Shown: positions 33,421 to 42,901, counted from the first letter of the stretch. The stretch: DNA of 64,000 nucleotides from Pyruvatibacter sp. HU-CL02332 (GCF_040362765.1 NZ_BAABWK010000002.1:744001-808000); one strand, 5' to 3'. The notes: generated by a model not told the origin, from the sequence alone. A program made the numbers and translations.

Positions 33421-34272
33421 GGTCTCACTCAACGGGTCAGGATGCAGGATCCGCCCCTCGGTCAGGGCGCCAAGCCAATCCAACCCCTGTCTCAGACGAA
33501 CGACTTCACCGATGCAAATGATTGCAGGCGCTTCCATACCAGCTGCTGCAACATCAGCAGCAGCGCGGGCCAGTGTGGTTTCCAAAACCCGCTGATTGGG
33601 AGTTGAGGCATTGCTGACCACCGCAACCGGGTCCGTTGGAGCGCGTCCGGCCTCCAAGAAACGTTCCGCAATGACGCCAAGGTGTTTCATGGCCATATAC
33701 AGGACAATCACAGGTGACCCTTTGCCGATGGCCTGCCAGTCCATGCCATCAGGGACGTCGCCTGCCGCGCTGTGTCCCGTCACAAAGGTAACGGCCTGAT
33801 TGGTTTCCCGGTGGGTGACGGGAATCCCGGCATAGGCCAATCCACCGGTGCCTGCGCTGACGCCAGGGATCACCCGAAATGGAATTTTCGCACCGACCAG
33901 CGCGAGCGCCTCTTCACCACCTCGTCCGAAAACAAAGGGGTCACCACCTTTGAGGCGCAGCACACGCTTGCCTTCGCGTGCGAGCTCAATCAGGCGATCC
34001 GAGATATCGCGTTGCTTGGGGCTGGGCTTGCCACCGCGCTTACCGGCGAAAACCAGCTCAGCCGTCGGCTTAGCCAGCGCCAGAATCCGCTCATCCACCA
34101 GCGCGTCGTAAACGACCGCATCAGCTTCCGCGAGCCCATGAACCGTATGCAGGGTCAGCAATCCGGGATCGCCGGGCCCAGCACCTGCAAGCCACACCCA
34201 GCCGGCGTCGAAGACCGGCAGGCCAAAGCGCTGCCGCATCTCGCCTGGCAAAACGCCGGCAGCTGGTCTCAT
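33370..34272 (-). CDS. cobA: Uroporphyrinogen-III C-methyltransferase
   Basis: SUMT makes precorrin-2 by two SAM-dependent methylations of uroporphyrinogen III, the entry to cobalamin and siroheme. Marks are WLAGAGPGDPGLLTLHTV, VYDALVDERIL, the Gly-rich LRLKGGDPFVFGRGGEE and VIPGVSAGTGGLAYAGIPVTHR. From the ATG at 34272 it is 300 aa; a TTG seven codons earlier is also open. The C-terminal tail after RLRQGLDWLG is longer than usual by about 30 residues and overlaps the CobS-like gene. No CysG domains are fused. No cobalamin riboswitch was seen upstream. Confidence 0.93.
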   Translation of the reverse strand: MRPAAGVLPGEMRQRFGLPVFDAGWVWLAGAGPGDPGLLTLHTVHGLAEADAVVYDALVDERILALAKPTAELVFAGKRGGKPSPKQRDISDRLIELAREGKRVLRLKGGDPFVFGRGGEEALALVGAKIPFRVIPGVSAGTGGLAYAGIPVTHRETNQAVTFVTGHSAAGDVPDGMDWQAIGKGSPVIVLYMAMKHLGVIAERFLEAGRAPTDPVAVVSNASTPNQRVLETTLARAAADVAAAGMEAPAIICIGEVVRLRQGLDWLGALTEGRILHPDPLSETSDAHEDGKGKQRPNLA

Positions 34273-34466
34273 TTGGGTAGGCCCACTGGTCAAAACGACA
34301 CCTTAAACACACAAATTTGGCGTAATACCATTTGTATCACAGCGGTAGACAGATAATTACTTGTCCTGATTGCACCAAGTAAAATCGTAGTCTTTTGCTC
34401 ATACTGTTGCCCACATCTATAGGCGATTGATGAATCCGTGTGACCGGCTTCTTTGGGAGTGACGAG

Positions 34467-35165
34467 ATGTATCGCAATCAGTGGACCTGGATCGGTCTTG
34501 GCGGCTTGGCGATCAGCGCTGTTGTTCTGCTTCTGGTGGTCATGAACCCGGGCAGCCTGAATGACGAAAACGATCAGATGCGGCTGGTCTACCTGGTCAT
34601 TCTCCTGACACTGGTTGGGTCATCCGTGATTGTCGGCTGGCGTGAGCGGGCTGGCCTCGCGCTCAAGCAGGCACTTGTCTGGATCGCCATCGGCATTGTG
34701 CTTGTGGCCGCATACTCCTTTCAAAACGAATTCAAAATGCTCGGCCAAAGGCTCATGGGAGAGATTGTTCCCTCCAGTCCGGTTGAACAGAGCAATGGCG
34801 AAGTTTCACTGCGGGCAAGCCGTGACGGGCACTTCCATGTTCAGGCATTGATCAACGGAACGAGCGTGAAATTGCTTGTGGACACGGGCGCAAGCGATGT
34901 GGCGCTGTCAGCCTCGGACGCAGCCCGGCTGGGCGTTGACACATCGACGCTCAGGTTTGACCGCCTGTACAACACAGCAAATGGCACAGTCCCCGGAGCT
35001 CGCGTTGTCCTGGACGAAGTGAAGGTTGGCTCGCTGTCGGTCCGCAATGTCGATGCCTCCATCACCAAAGGGGATGGTCTGTCCCAGTCTCTGCTTGGCA
35101 TGTCCTTCCTAAGGGAACTAAGTGCAGTGCAATTTGACGGTGACCGTCTCATTCTGCGGCAGTAG
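34467..35165 (+). CDS. Membrane-anchored retropepsin-like aspartic protease (TIGR02281 type)
   Basis: About 232 aa from the ATG at 34467, preceded by GGGAGTGACG; a GTG at 34440 would add nine residues. Three hydrophobic segments occupy roughly residues 7-25, 40-57 and 69-85, then a periplasmic domain with the single catalytic LLVDTGASDVALS (Asp139) and the partner GMSFLRELSAVQFDGDRLILRQ at the end. The family forms dimers like retroviral protease and is common in alphaproteobacteria, with unknown substrates. It is upstream of the phosphomannomutase gene by about 100 bp; a functional link is not evident. Confidence 0.87.
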   Translation: MYRNQWTWIGLGGLAISAVVLLLVVMNPGSLNDENDQMRLVYLVILLTLVGSSVIVGWRERAGLALKQALVWIAIGIVLVAAYSFQNEFKMLGQRLMGEIVPSSPVEQSNGEVSLRASRDGHFHVQALINGTSVKLLVDTGASDVALSASDAARLGVDTSTLRFDRLYNTANGTVPGARVVLDEVKVGSLSVRNVDASITKGDGLSQSLLGMSFLRELSAVQFDGDRLILRQ

Positions 35166-35265
35166 GCCAATCAAAACCCACCAAAAACAGCCGATGCAAG
35201 GTGGCATGCTGCGTGCTACTCCCTAGCCAACGCCATTGCATTCACCAGCCAAACGAGGCCTGACC

Positions 35266-36765
35266 ATGCTGCCGACCCCCCGCGCAGATATCGCGCCAAA
35301 CACCCTCGACTATGAGAATGTTCCGCTTGTTGCCCCGCAGGGGTTTCGGGAATACGACGCCCGCTGGCTGTTTGAAAAAGAAATCAATCTGTTAGGTGTT
35401 CAGGCACTTGGCCTTGGTCTTGGCACCTTGATCCACGAGCTCGGTGTCAAACCTGAAATTGCCGTCGGGCATGACTACCGCTCCTATTCAACAAGCATCA
35501 AGCAAGCGCTCACTACGGGTTTGCTGACGGCTGGCGTCAAAGTTCATGACATCGGCCTTGCTTTGTCGCCCGTCGCGTATTTTTCGCAGTTTGCGCTGGA
35601 TGTTCCATGCGTTGCGATGGTTACCGCCAGCCACAATGAGAACGGTTGGACAGGCGTCAAAATGGGCGCAAATCGGCCCCTCACTTTTGGTCCTGATGAA
35701 ATGAGCCGCCTTAAGGAAATCGTGCTTGGTGGAGAAGGCAAATCCCGCGATGGTGGCGGCTATGCATATGTTGACGATATGCGGGATCGCTACATCGCGG
35801 ACCTGACAGACCGGCCAAAACTCAAGCGAAAGCTCAAAGTGGTTGCTGCTTGCGGCAATGGCACCGCGGGCGCTTTCATGCCGGATGTGCTGAAGGCAAC
35901 CGGTGCGGAAATCATCCCCCTTGATTGCGACCTCGACCATACGTTCCCACGCTACAATCCAAACCCGGAAGACATGGAAATGCTTCATGCATTGCGTGAT
36001 GCAGTGCTTGAGCACAACGCAGATGTGGGTCTTGCGTTTGATGGCGACGGCGATCGCTGCGGCGTGGTGGACAACACTGGTGAGGAAATCTTCGCTGACA
36101 AGGTGGGCGTCATGCTTGCGCGTGACCTTGCGCAACAGCACCCGAACGCAAAATTCGTTGTCGATGTGAAATCAACTGGATTGTTTCTGACAGATCCTGT
36201 GTTGCAAAAACTTGGTGCAACGACGGACTACTGGAAGACCGGCCACTCTTACATTAAACGCCGCAGCCATGAGCTTGGCGCGTTGGTAGGCTTTGAAAAA
36301 TCGGGCCACTATTTCTTCAATACACCTATCGGGCGTGGCTATGACGACGGCTGTGTTGCTGCCCTTGCCGTGCTCGACATGCTGGACCGTGCTCCGGACA
36401 AAAGCATGGCTGACCTCAAGAATGATCTCCCCAAGACATGGGGCTCGCCCACCATGTCGCCCCACTGCCCCGATGACAAAAAATATGGTGTCGTCGACAA
36501 GGTAGTTGCACACTACACAGCCAAATTTGAGGCTGACGAAACACTGATGGGTCAGAAAATTCGTGACGTCGTCACCGTCAATGGCATTCGCCTGACACTT
36601 GAAGACGGGACCTGGGGCCTGGTACGCGCATCATCCAACAAGCCGGGCTTGGTCGTTGTCGTGGAAAGCCCGGCATCCGAAGAAAATCTGCGCGCCATGT
36701 TTGAAGAGATCGATGGGGTGCTGTCGCAGCATCCTGAAGTCGGCGAATATGATCAGAAGCTTTAA
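35266..36765 (+). CDS. Phosphomannomutase/phosphoglucomutase
   Basis: A 499-aa alpha-D-phosphohexomutase that interconverts 1- and 6-phosphosugars for polysaccharide and LPS synthesis. The ATG at 35266 follows ACGAGGCC; a TTG at 35236 is less likely. Key sites are the phosphoserine in TASHNENGWTG (Ser122), the Mg loop FDGDGDRCG (Asp259, 261, 263), the sugar loop GFEKSGHYFF and a C-terminal phosphate site near VRASSNKPGL. The length and the GFEKSGH loop resemble the dual PMM/PGM (AlgC-like) group. It is followed by a thioesterase gene 4 bases after its stop. Confidence 0.92.
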   Translation: MLPTPRADIAPNTLDYENVPLVAPQGFREYDARWLFEKEINLLGVQALGLGLGTLIHELGVKPEIAVGHDYRSYSTSIKQALTTGLLTAGVKVHDIGLALSPVAYFSQFALDVPCVAMVTASHNENGWTGVKMGANRPLTFGPDEMSRLKEIVLGGEGKSRDGGGYAYVDDMRDRYIADLTDRPKLKRKLKVVAACGNGTAGAFMPDVLKATGAEIIPLDCDLDHTFPRYNPNPEDMEMLHALRDAVLEHNADVGLAFDGDGDRCGVVDNTGEEIFADKVGVMLARDLAQQHPNAKFVVDVKSTGLFLTDPVLQKLGATTDYWKTGHSYIKRRSHELGALVGFEKSGHYFFNTPIGRGYDDGCVAALAVLDMLDRAPDKSMADLKNDLPKTWGSPTMSPHCPDDKKYGVVDKVVAHYTAKFEADETLMGQKIRDVVTVNGIRLTLEDGTWGLVRASSNKPGLVVVVESPASEENLRAMFEEIDGVLSQHPEVGEYDQKL

Positions 36766-36768
36766 CCG

Positions 36769-37185
36769 ATGAGCAAAATTCCTGACGGATGGAAGCCCAT
36801 CCACACATTCGACTACGACACCTTCGAGAAACTTGCCGGGCCGATCTACAAGCCACCTCAACAGGTGGACGGGGAACAGCGCTACGGCTTTCTGGTCGAG
36901 AAGCGCCACTGTAATCCTTACGGCATGCTCCATGGCGGCATGCTGTCCACGGTTGCTGACACGCTGCTGGGGTCGGTTGTCTTTCACGCCACAGGCGGGG
37001 TCCCCATTGCGACCATCTACCTGAACACAGAATTCATCGCCGGTGCCCGTGAAGGCGACTGGGTAGAAGGCAACGCCACCCTTCGCAAAAAGGGGCGACG
37101 CATTGTCTTCACTCAGGGGGATTTCAGTGTGGGTGACAAGCTGATTGCGACCTCTGCCGGTGCGTGGGCAATCATCGGCGCTTAA
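36769..37185 (+). CDS. PaaI-family thioesterase (hotdog fold)
   Basis: A 138-aa protein with the PaaI-type signature NPYGMLHGGMLSTVADTLLG and the beta-strand ATIYLNTEFIAGAREGDWVEG. It hydrolyses acyl-CoA thioesters; the natural substrate is unknown. It starts 3 bp after the phosphomannomutase stop and is probably co-transcribed, though the two functions have no obvious connection. Its TAA shares the palindrome TTAA with the stop of the convergent TauE/SafE gene. Confidence 0.88.
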   Translation: MSKIPDGWKPIHTFDYDTFEKLAGPIYKPPQQVDGEQRYGFLVEKRHCNPYGMLHGGMLSTVADTLLGSVVFHATGGVPIATIYLNTEFIAGAREGDWVEGNATLRKKGRRIVFTQGDFSVGDKLIATSAGAWAIIGA

Positions 37186-38018
37186 CCGACAAGAACACCA
37201 TAGAGCATCCGAATTGCCACCAACGCCAGGAAGGCAGCAAAGCCTCGCTTGAGTGTCTTTTGCGGCAATTTGTGCGCAAGGCGCGCTCCGACCGGGGCCA
37301 TCAGGATGGTGGCCGGCACAATGCAGGCAAAGGCAATCAGGTTCACGTAGCCGATTGATCCCGGCGGCGTCCCCGCCTCATTCCATCCACTGGCGATAAA
37401 TCCAAGCGTTGCCGGCACAGCGATGATGAGGCCAAGCCCTGCGCTCGTTGCTACGGCCTGATGGATCGTGCGTCCACACAGCGTCATGACTGTGTTGCCG
37501 AACGTGCCGCCACCGATCCCCATCAAAGTCGACAGGAATCCAATGATACCACCGATGGCATCACGTCCTGGGCGGCCGGGAATGTCGTCGGCCAGTTTCC
37601 AGCTTGATTTGGCGAACGCCATATTGGCTGCAACCACCAAAGCAATGACACCAAAAATAAGCGTCAGTGCGGTGCCGTCGATCATGTCCGCAACAGCCGT
37701 GCCGGTCACCACGCCAGCCACAATGGGCAGTATCCAGCTTTTGAGGAGCGGGACATCCACAGCGCCGGATTTGAGATGGCTTCGGAAAGATCGAATGGAC
37801 GTGACGATGATCGTCGCGAGTGACGTACCTACCGCCACATGCATTTTCACAGCTTCAGGAATTTCAAATGCAGTGAAGACATAAAACAGCACCGGCACGA
37901 TGACGATGCCACCGCCCACACCGAACAACCCGGCGACAAGGCCCGCGAGCAGGCCTGCAGCAACCAGAGCTGAGACAAAGATCAGAAGAACTGAAAAATC
38001 GATACCGGCGAAATCCAT
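37182..38018 (-). CDS. TauE/SafE-family sulfite/organosulfonate exporter
   Basis: A 278-aa membrane protein with about eight spans. The duplicated Gly-rich signature is clear: GLFGVGGGIVIVPVLFYV in the first half and GFLSTLMGIGGGTFGNTVMTLCG in the second. The family exports sulfite, sulfoacetate or related anions. In this window no sulfur-oxidation gene is adjacent, so the substrate is open. It is preceded on the minus strand by dusA with 12 bp between them, which would allow co-transcription. Confidence 0.88.
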   Translation of the reverse strand: MDFAGIDFSVLLIFVSALVAAGLLAGLVAGLFGVGGGIVIVPVLFYVFTAFEIPEAVKMHVAVGTSLATIIVTSIRSFRSHLKSGAVDVPLLKSWILPIVAGVVTGTAVADMIDGTALTLIFGVIALVVAANMAFAKSSWKLADDIPGRPGRDAIGGIIGFLSTLMGIGGGTFGNTVMTLCGRTIHQAVATSAGLGLIIAVPATLGFIASGWNEAGTPPGSIGYVNLIAFACIVPATILMAPVGARLAHKLPQKTLKRGFAAFLALVAIRMLYGVLVG

Positions 38019-38030
38019 GATGGGCGCTAT

Positions 38031-39056
38031 CTACACGTCGCCAGCCGCATACGCACGTTCTTTTCTCTCTGCCACACCTTCATCAGGATCAGGAACAAGC
38101 TGCGCACCCGCCATCAGGACCTCCGGTCCTGCGCCCTTCTTGTGCATGTTCTCCGACAGATAGCGCCGGAACGCCCTTGCGCCCGGCGCGCCGTGGAACA
38201 GACCGATCACGTGCCGGGCCATCGAGTTAAGTCGGGCACCTGCTTCAAGCTCGGTTTCCACATATGGCAGGAATCTCTCCAGCACCTGGTGCCGACTGGG
38301 AACAGCGGCCTTGCTGCCGAAGAAGCGCGAATCAACTGCCGCAAGTACATATGGCTCGTTGTAGGCCGTGCGCCCCATCATCACGCCATCCATGTGGGTG
38401 AGATGCTCCTCGACTTCCTCAAGGGTTTGCACACCACCATTGATGCTTATGGGCCAGTCGGGATGTTCCGCCTTCAACCCGTAGACGAGTGGGTAGTCCA
38501 GCGGCGGCACGTCACGGTTCTGCTTGGGGGACAGACCATCAAGCCACGCCATGCGGGCATGGACGATGAGCGCATCGGCGCCAGCTGACCGCATGGTTCG
38601 AGCAAAAGACGGCAAGACATCCGCAGGAACCTGATCGTCGACACCTATGCGGCATTTCACCGTTATCGGAATGTCGACTTCATTCTTCATCGCCTCCACG
38701 CACCGCGCCACAAGGTCTGGCTCGCGCATGAGGCATGCACCAAAGCTGCCCGATTGCACACGGTCTGACGGGCAGCCGACATTGAGATTGATTTCGTCAT
38801 AGGCCAGGTCAGCGCCAATTCGAGCGGCCTGTGCGAGCTCTGCCGGCTCTGACCCGCCGAGTTGAAGCGCCACCGGGTGTTCCACCGGTGAATAGCCAAG
38901 CAGATACCCGCGATCTCCGTTTATGACCGCCGCCGCCGTTACCATCTCCGTGTAGAGGCGCGCATGCGTCGTCATGCAGCGATGGAACACGCGGCAGTGC
39001 CGGTCGGTCCACTCCATCATGGGAGCAACGCTAAATCGGTGATCAGCTTTGGCCAT
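38031..39056 (-). CDS. dusA: tRNA-dihydrouridine synthase A
   Basis: A 341-aa FMN enzyme that reduces uridine to dihydrouridine in the D loop of tRNA (positions 20 and 20a for DusA). The sequence begins with FSVAPMMEWTDRHCRVFHR, then LQLGGSEPAELAQAA, INLNVGCPSDRVQSGSFGA with the catalytic Cys, ITVKCRIGVDD, and INGGVQTLEEV for flavin phosphate binding. APMMEWTDRH and the length point to DusA rather than DusB or DusC. Followed by the exporter gene. Confidence 0.94.
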   Translation of the reverse strand: MAKADHRFSVAPMMEWTDRHCRVFHRCMTTHARLYTEMVTAAAVINGDRGYLLGYSPVEHPVALQLGGSEPAELAQAARIGADLAYDEINLNVGCPSDRVQSGSFGACLMREPDLVARCVEAMKNEVDIPITVKCRIGVDDQVPADVLPSFARTMRSAGADALIVHARMAWLDGLSPKQNRDVPPLDYPLVYGLKAEHPDWPISINGGVQTLEEVEEHLTHMDGVMMGRTAYNEPYVLAAVDSRFFGSKAAVPSRHQVLERFLPYVETELEAGARLNSMARHVIGLFHGAPGARAFRRYLSENMHKKGAGPEVLMAGAQLVPDPDEGVAERKERAYAAGDV

Positions 39057-39134
39057 TCAACGGCTATGCCCAAACAAGATGCCCGTTCGCACATTCGTGC
39101 GGGTCCCGCAGACCTCGGCAGTATTGATAGAATA

Positions 39135-39171
39135 GCACAGGCTGCTCCGGAAGGACCGGAACAGCCTGTGC
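39135..39171 (-). terminator. Hairpin terminator after the ACAD at 39190
   Basis: A 16-bp stem with one mismatch (39135-39150 with 39156-39171), 5-base loop, directly after the ACAD stop on the minus strand. The T run after it is weak (TATTCTATC). Confidence 0.65.
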
Positions 39172-39189
39172 AAGATCGTGGTCAGTTAC

Positions 39190-40425
39190 TTAAAGCAAGT
39201 CACCGCCAGCCGCAGCAGCTGTGGTGCCATCATTCTTGAAAGCGCGGATAACGTTCTTACCGGTGATCCATTTGTGCACTTCATCAGGACCATCTACCAG
39301 ACGCTGGGACCGGATGTCCGTATACCAACCTGCCAATGGCGTGTCCGTGCTGTACCCCAGGGCACCGTGCAGCTGAATGGCAGTATCCACCACCTTGTGC
39401 ACCATGTTGGCGAGGAAGACTTTGGCAATCCCGTTTTCCTGGCGGATATCCAGACCGTTTTCCGCCTTGTACGCGATATGCATCAGCATGAGACGGGCAA
39501 TGTAAAGCTGGCTTGCACACTCAGCGAGCATGAACTGCACGCCCTGCCTGTCTTCCAGACCTTTGCCAAATGTCGAGCGCTCGGTGACATGCGCCGTCGC
39601 CAGATCAAGCGCACGCTGTGCCATCGCGACATTGTGCATGCCATGACGCAGACGCCCGTAGGCCAAACGGTGCTGCCCCATGGCAAACCCCTGTCCTTCG
39701 CCGCCGAGTAGATTTTCCTCAGGAACCACAAGGTCCTTGATCTCGATCTCACAGTGGGCAGCTCCCATTTGCTCCGCCACTTCGCTGTGGTGCGCCATGG
39801 TGGGGATGTTGCGAATGATTTTGTAGCCGGGATTGGGCAGTTCAACGATAAAGGTCGAAAACTGCTGATGGCGCGCAGCGTCAGGATTTGTTTTCGCCAT
39901 CACCACCGCAATGTCGGCAACATTTGCTGAACTTGAGAACCACTTCTCACCATTGAGAACGTAGTTCCCCTTGCCGTCCTTCGTTGCGGTTGTCTGCATA
40001 CCTGTTGCATCAGCGCCGGCGGCTTTTTCCGTCATGGAATAGCAGACGCGCTTGTCACCATTCAGGAATGGCTTGAGGTATTTTTCCTTCTGGAACTCAG
40101 TGCCGTGAGCCAGCAGAGTAAGCATGGTTGCATCGTCGGGGCCCTGCGAGTTCATGGACAATGCGCCAAGGTGGCTTTGGCCAAGTTCCATTTGGACCAG
40201 TGCATTGGAAAGCGGGCCAAGCCCCATACCGCCGAACTCCTTCGGCATGAATGGCAACCACAGGCCCTGCGCGCGCGCTTTCTTGCGGAGGTCCGCCAGG
40301 ACTGTCTTGTAGTCCTCGCCGTCGGCCATGCGTTTTTCCGCTGGAATGCACTCGTCCTGCACCCATTTGCGTACGCGGGCACGAACCTCTTTGGCATCGT
40401 CTGGAATTACGAAATCGATCGCCAT
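39190..40425 (-). CDS. Acyl-CoA dehydrogenase, ACAD10/11-like
   Basis: A 411-aa ACAD from the ATG at 40425 (AAGGAA upstream; open frame extends further without support). Features are WLPFMPKEFGGMGLG, CYSMTEKAAGADATG, NGEKWFSSSANVADIAVVM and RSTFGKGLEDRQGVQFMLAE. The C-terminal region reads LGYSTDTPLAGWYTDIRSQRLVDGPDEVHKW; DGPDEVH is typical of ACAD10/11 proteins, some of which act on hydroxylated acyl-CoAs. The classical Glu position is Asp. It is transcribed alone, divergent from the DUF4112 gene. Confidence 0.9.
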   Translation of the reverse strand: MAIDFVIPDDAKEVRARVRKWVQDECIPAEKRMADGEDYKTVLADLRKKARAQGLWLPFMPKEFGGMGLGPLSNALVQMELGQSHLGALSMNSQGPDDATMLTLLAHGTEFQKEKYLKPFLNGDKRVCYSMTEKAAGADATGMQTTATKDGKGNYVLNGEKWFSSSANVADIAVVMAKTNPDAARHQQFSTFIVELPNPGYKIIRNIPTMAHHSEVAEQMGAAHCEIEIKDLVVPEENLLGGEGQGFAMGQHRLAYGRLRHGMHNVAMAQRALDLATAHVTERSTFGKGLEDRQGVQFMLAECASQLYIARLMLMHIAYKAENGLDIRQENGIAKVFLANMVHKVVDTAIQLHGALGYSTDTPLAGWYTDIRSQRLVDGPDEVHKWITGKNVIRAFKNDGTTAAAAGGDLL

Positions 40426-40604
40426 TTTTCTGTTCCTTGTCTTCAATGTTGAATGTGTATTTCTTTCACTCCCATTACAGCACACTCGGGTCGCGTTCGT
40501 CGTGGACTTCAAACTCGGTGCCCGCAACACCATGTAAACTCTAAGGTTTCCGACGTATGCTGCGCGTGCGCGCCGTTTCAAGAACCATCGAAGGATTTGT
40601 TTCA

Positions 40605-41024
40605 ATGGCCGAGATGCTCCGGGTACCGGAACAGGAAATCATTCTTCCCGACAGCCTGACCGGCGAGGAGCGCGAGACTGCTGAACGCATCGCAAAGCTG
40701 GCCAAGCTGCTTGATGCTCAGTTTCCCTTGCCGGGCACACAGGTCCGGCTAGGAGTAGATGGCTTGCTTGGCTTCATCCCCGGCATTGGCGATGCCATTG
40801 GGCTCTTACTGGCGGGGTATATTTTTGCGGAAGCATCTCGAGTGAAGGTCAGAAAACGCACGATAGCCGCCATGGCCGTGAACACATTGCTGGATACAGC
40901 TGTAGGTGCGGTGCCGGTGCTTGGCGACATTTTTGACATTGCCTTCAAATCAAACATGCGAAATGCCCGATTGATCCTGAAGGATATTGAACGGCGCGGA
41001 TCTCATCTGGAAGATAAAGACTAA
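40605..41024 (+). CDS. DUF4112 membrane protein
   Basis: About 139 aa from the ATG at 40605 with AAGGA upstream; an earlier ATG at 40557 gives a less typical N-terminus. The core LDAQFPLPGTQVRLGVDGLLGFIPGIGDAIGLL and LLDTAVGAVPVLGDIFDIAFKSNMRN is the DUF4112 domain, with one or two membrane segments and a conserved GDIFD. Function is unknown. It is about 100 bp upstream of moaB on the same strand, but with no obvious connection. Confidence 0.85.
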   Translation: MAEMLRVPEQEIILPDSLTGEERETAERIAKLAKLLDAQFPLPGTQVRLGVDGLLGFIPGIGDAIGLLLAGYIFAEASRVKVRKRTIAAMAVNTLLDTAVGAVPVLGDIFDIAFKSNMRNARLILKDIERRGSHLEDKD

Positions 41025-41121
41025 ACGCGTATTGCAAATATCACTGTTCCCTCCGGTCTCGCGCTGCAAAGCAGCTTCCCCTATGGTTCGGCTTCCTGAC
41101 AGTTAAGAGTGGAATTCACCC

Positions 41122-41640
41122 GTGACAGAAGCAGCCCCCAAAGTCGTCGGCTTTGCCGTTCTGACAATTTCCGATACCCGCGATGAAAGCACCGATACGT
41201 CGGGGGCTTACCTCATTGAAGAGATTGGCGCTGCGGGCCACAAGGTGGTTGATCGTGCTATTGTGCAGGATGAGCGCGATGCTATTGCAGCCAAACTGCA
41301 GCAGTGGATCGATGACCCCGCGATCAATGCCGTGATCTCGACCGGTGGCACCGGGCTTACAGGGCGCGACATCACACCAGAGGTCTTCCACACGTTCTAC
41401 GACAAGGAGATCGAAGGCTTCTCTGTCGTGTTCCACATGGTGAGTTATGAAAGCGTCGGTGTCTCAACGCTGCAGTCACGCGCCACTGCCGGCATCGCGG
41501 GGGAAACATTCCTGTTTGCTCTGCCTGGCTCAAGTGGTGCTGTGCGGGACGGCTGGGAGAAGGTCCTCAAGGCTGAGTTCGACCACACTCACAAGCCATG
41601 TAATCTCATCGAAATGATTCCACGGCTTGGCGAGAAGTAA
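41122..41640 (+). CDS. moaB: Molybdenum cofactor biosynthesis protein B
   Basis: A 172-aa MogA/MoaB-type adenylyltransferase that adenylates molybdopterin before metal insertion. FAVLTISDTRDESTDTSG, the Gly-rich ISTGGTGLTGRDITPE and LFALPGSSGAVRDGWEKVL are typical. The start is a GTG at 41122. Its stop lies 17 bp before the likely moeA start, so the two Moco genes form an operon. Other Moco genes are not in the window. Confidence 0.92.
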   Translation: MTEAAPKVVGFAVLTISDTRDESTDTSGAYLIEEIGAAGHKVVDRAIVQDERDAIAAKLQQWIDDPAINAVISTGGTGLTGRDITPEVFHTFYDKEIEGFSVVFHMVSYESVGVSTLQSRATAGIAGETFLFALPGSSGAVRDGWEKVLKAEFDHTHKPCNLIEMIPRLGEK

Positions 41641-41656
41641 GATTTCAGTTCTTCGT

Positions 41657-42838
41657 ATGATTTCAGTTGAAGAAGCCCGTGCGCAGATTGCTGCCGCGCT
41701 GTCTTCCCTCAGCACTGAAACAGTAACAGCTGCCCGTGCCTTTGGCCGGACGCTCTCACAGGACGTTGTCGCCAACCGCTCACAGCCGCCCTCCGCGGTC
41801 TCAGCAATGGATGGTTATGCCGTGCGGTCCGCTGACCTGGGCAAGGGTACTTTCACCCTGCGCGGTGAGTCTCGTGCTGGGGCCGGGCTCGATACTCCCA
41901 TTGGTGAAATGCAGGCTGTACGTGTCTCGACCGGCGCCCGCATTCCTGAAGGGTCAGACCAGGTTGTCATTCAGGAAAATGTTGAGATATCCGGCACCAC
42001 GCTGACCACGGATGATCTGGCAAACCCCGGTCGTCACGTCCGTCCCGCAGGTTCTGACTATGAGGATGGTCAACTCCTGCTGGATGCCGGCACTATTCTC
42101 AGCCCGGCGAAAGTTTCTCTCGCAGCAGCAGCCGGCTTTGGCAACATCCCCGTCATGCGGCGCCCACGCGTGGCTGTTCTGGCAACGGGCGACGAACTTG
42201 TACATGCGGGAGAAACGCCAGAGGGCGATCAGATTTTCAACTCCGGCACACCGGGGCTGTCTGCATTGATCTTTTCGATCGGTGGGCAACCCCTGTCGCT
42301 GGGCATTGCACGCGATGACCCGGAGGATGTGCGCGAAGCACTCGCCTCTGCGGAAGGTGCTGACCTGCTGATCACCATTGGTGGTGCCTCCGTCGGTGAC
42401 CATGATCACCTACGAAGCGTCTTCACGGAAGAAGGCGGCACGCTCATTTTTGAAAAAGTTCGGGTCAAGCCCGGCAAGCCAGCATGGTTTGGCAAACTCG
42501 GTGACTTGCCGGTGTTGGGTCTTCCCGGCAACCCTGTATCCGCCATGGTCACCGCCCGGCTGTTTCTGGTTCCGGCCTTGCGTACCTTGCTTGGACAACC
42601 CACTGCGCTGGCGCTTGGGTTCGAGACCGCGGTTCTGTCTGAAGCGCTTGAGGCCAATGGTGATCGCGAGACCTATCTGCGCGGCATTCGTGAAGGGGCA
42701 ACCGGCCCCGTACGTGCAATGGCCAAGCAGGACTCATCCCATCTTGCAGCACTGTCGCAGGCCAATGTGCTGATCCGGCGTCTTCCTGATGCGCCGCCCT
42801 GCAACGCAGGTGACACCGTCGAAGTCATGCCTCTTTAG
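41657..42838 (+). CDS. moeA: Molybdopterin molybdotransferase
   Basis: A 393-aa MoeA that inserts molybdate into adenylated molybdopterin. ATG at 41657 gives the family start MISVEEARAQI; an in-frame TTG inside moaB is less likely. AMDGYAVRSADL and the domain with VLATGDELVHAGETPEGDQIFNS, then GGASVGDHDHL, KPGKPAWFG and LGLPGNPVSAMVTARLF, are all standard. It completes the Moco pair and ends at a terminator shared with the convergent ACAD gene. Confidence 0.95.
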   Translation: MISVEEARAQIAAALSSLSTETVTAARAFGRTLSQDVVANRSQPPSAVSAMDGYAVRSADLGKGTFTLRGESRAGAGLDTPIGEMQAVRVSTGARIPEGSDQVVIQENVEISGTTLTTDDLANPGRHVRPAGSDYEDGQLLLDAGTILSPAKVSLAAAAGFGNIPVMRRPRVAVLATGDELVHAGETPEGDQIFNSGTPGLSALIFSIGGQPLSLGIARDDPEDVREALASAEGADLLITIGGASVGDHDHLRSVFTEEGGTLIFEKVRVKPGKPAWFGKLGDLPVLGLPGNPVSAMVTARLFLVPALRTLLGQPTALALGFETAVLSEALEANGDRETYLRGIREGATGPVRAMAKQDSSHLAALSQANVLIRRLPDAPPCNAGDTVEVMPL

Positions 42839-42842
42839 GCAC

Positions 42843-42878
42843 CAAAACAAAACGGCCCGGAGATTTCTCTCCGGGCCG
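42843..42878 (-). terminator. Terminator between moeA and the ACAD at 42902
   Basis: An 11-bp perfect stem (42853-42863 with 42868-42878), 4-base loop, and on the minus strand TTTTGTTTT. It best serves the minus-strand ACAD gene, but may work both ways as it lies just after moeA. Confidence 0.85.
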
Positions 42879-42901
42879 CTTCAATTTCAAAGTGTGGGTG
42901 C

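Noticed and set aside
34273-34466. Cobalamin riboswitch ahead of cobA
   Set aside because: No B12-box-like sequence or suitable stems were visible in the divergent gap.
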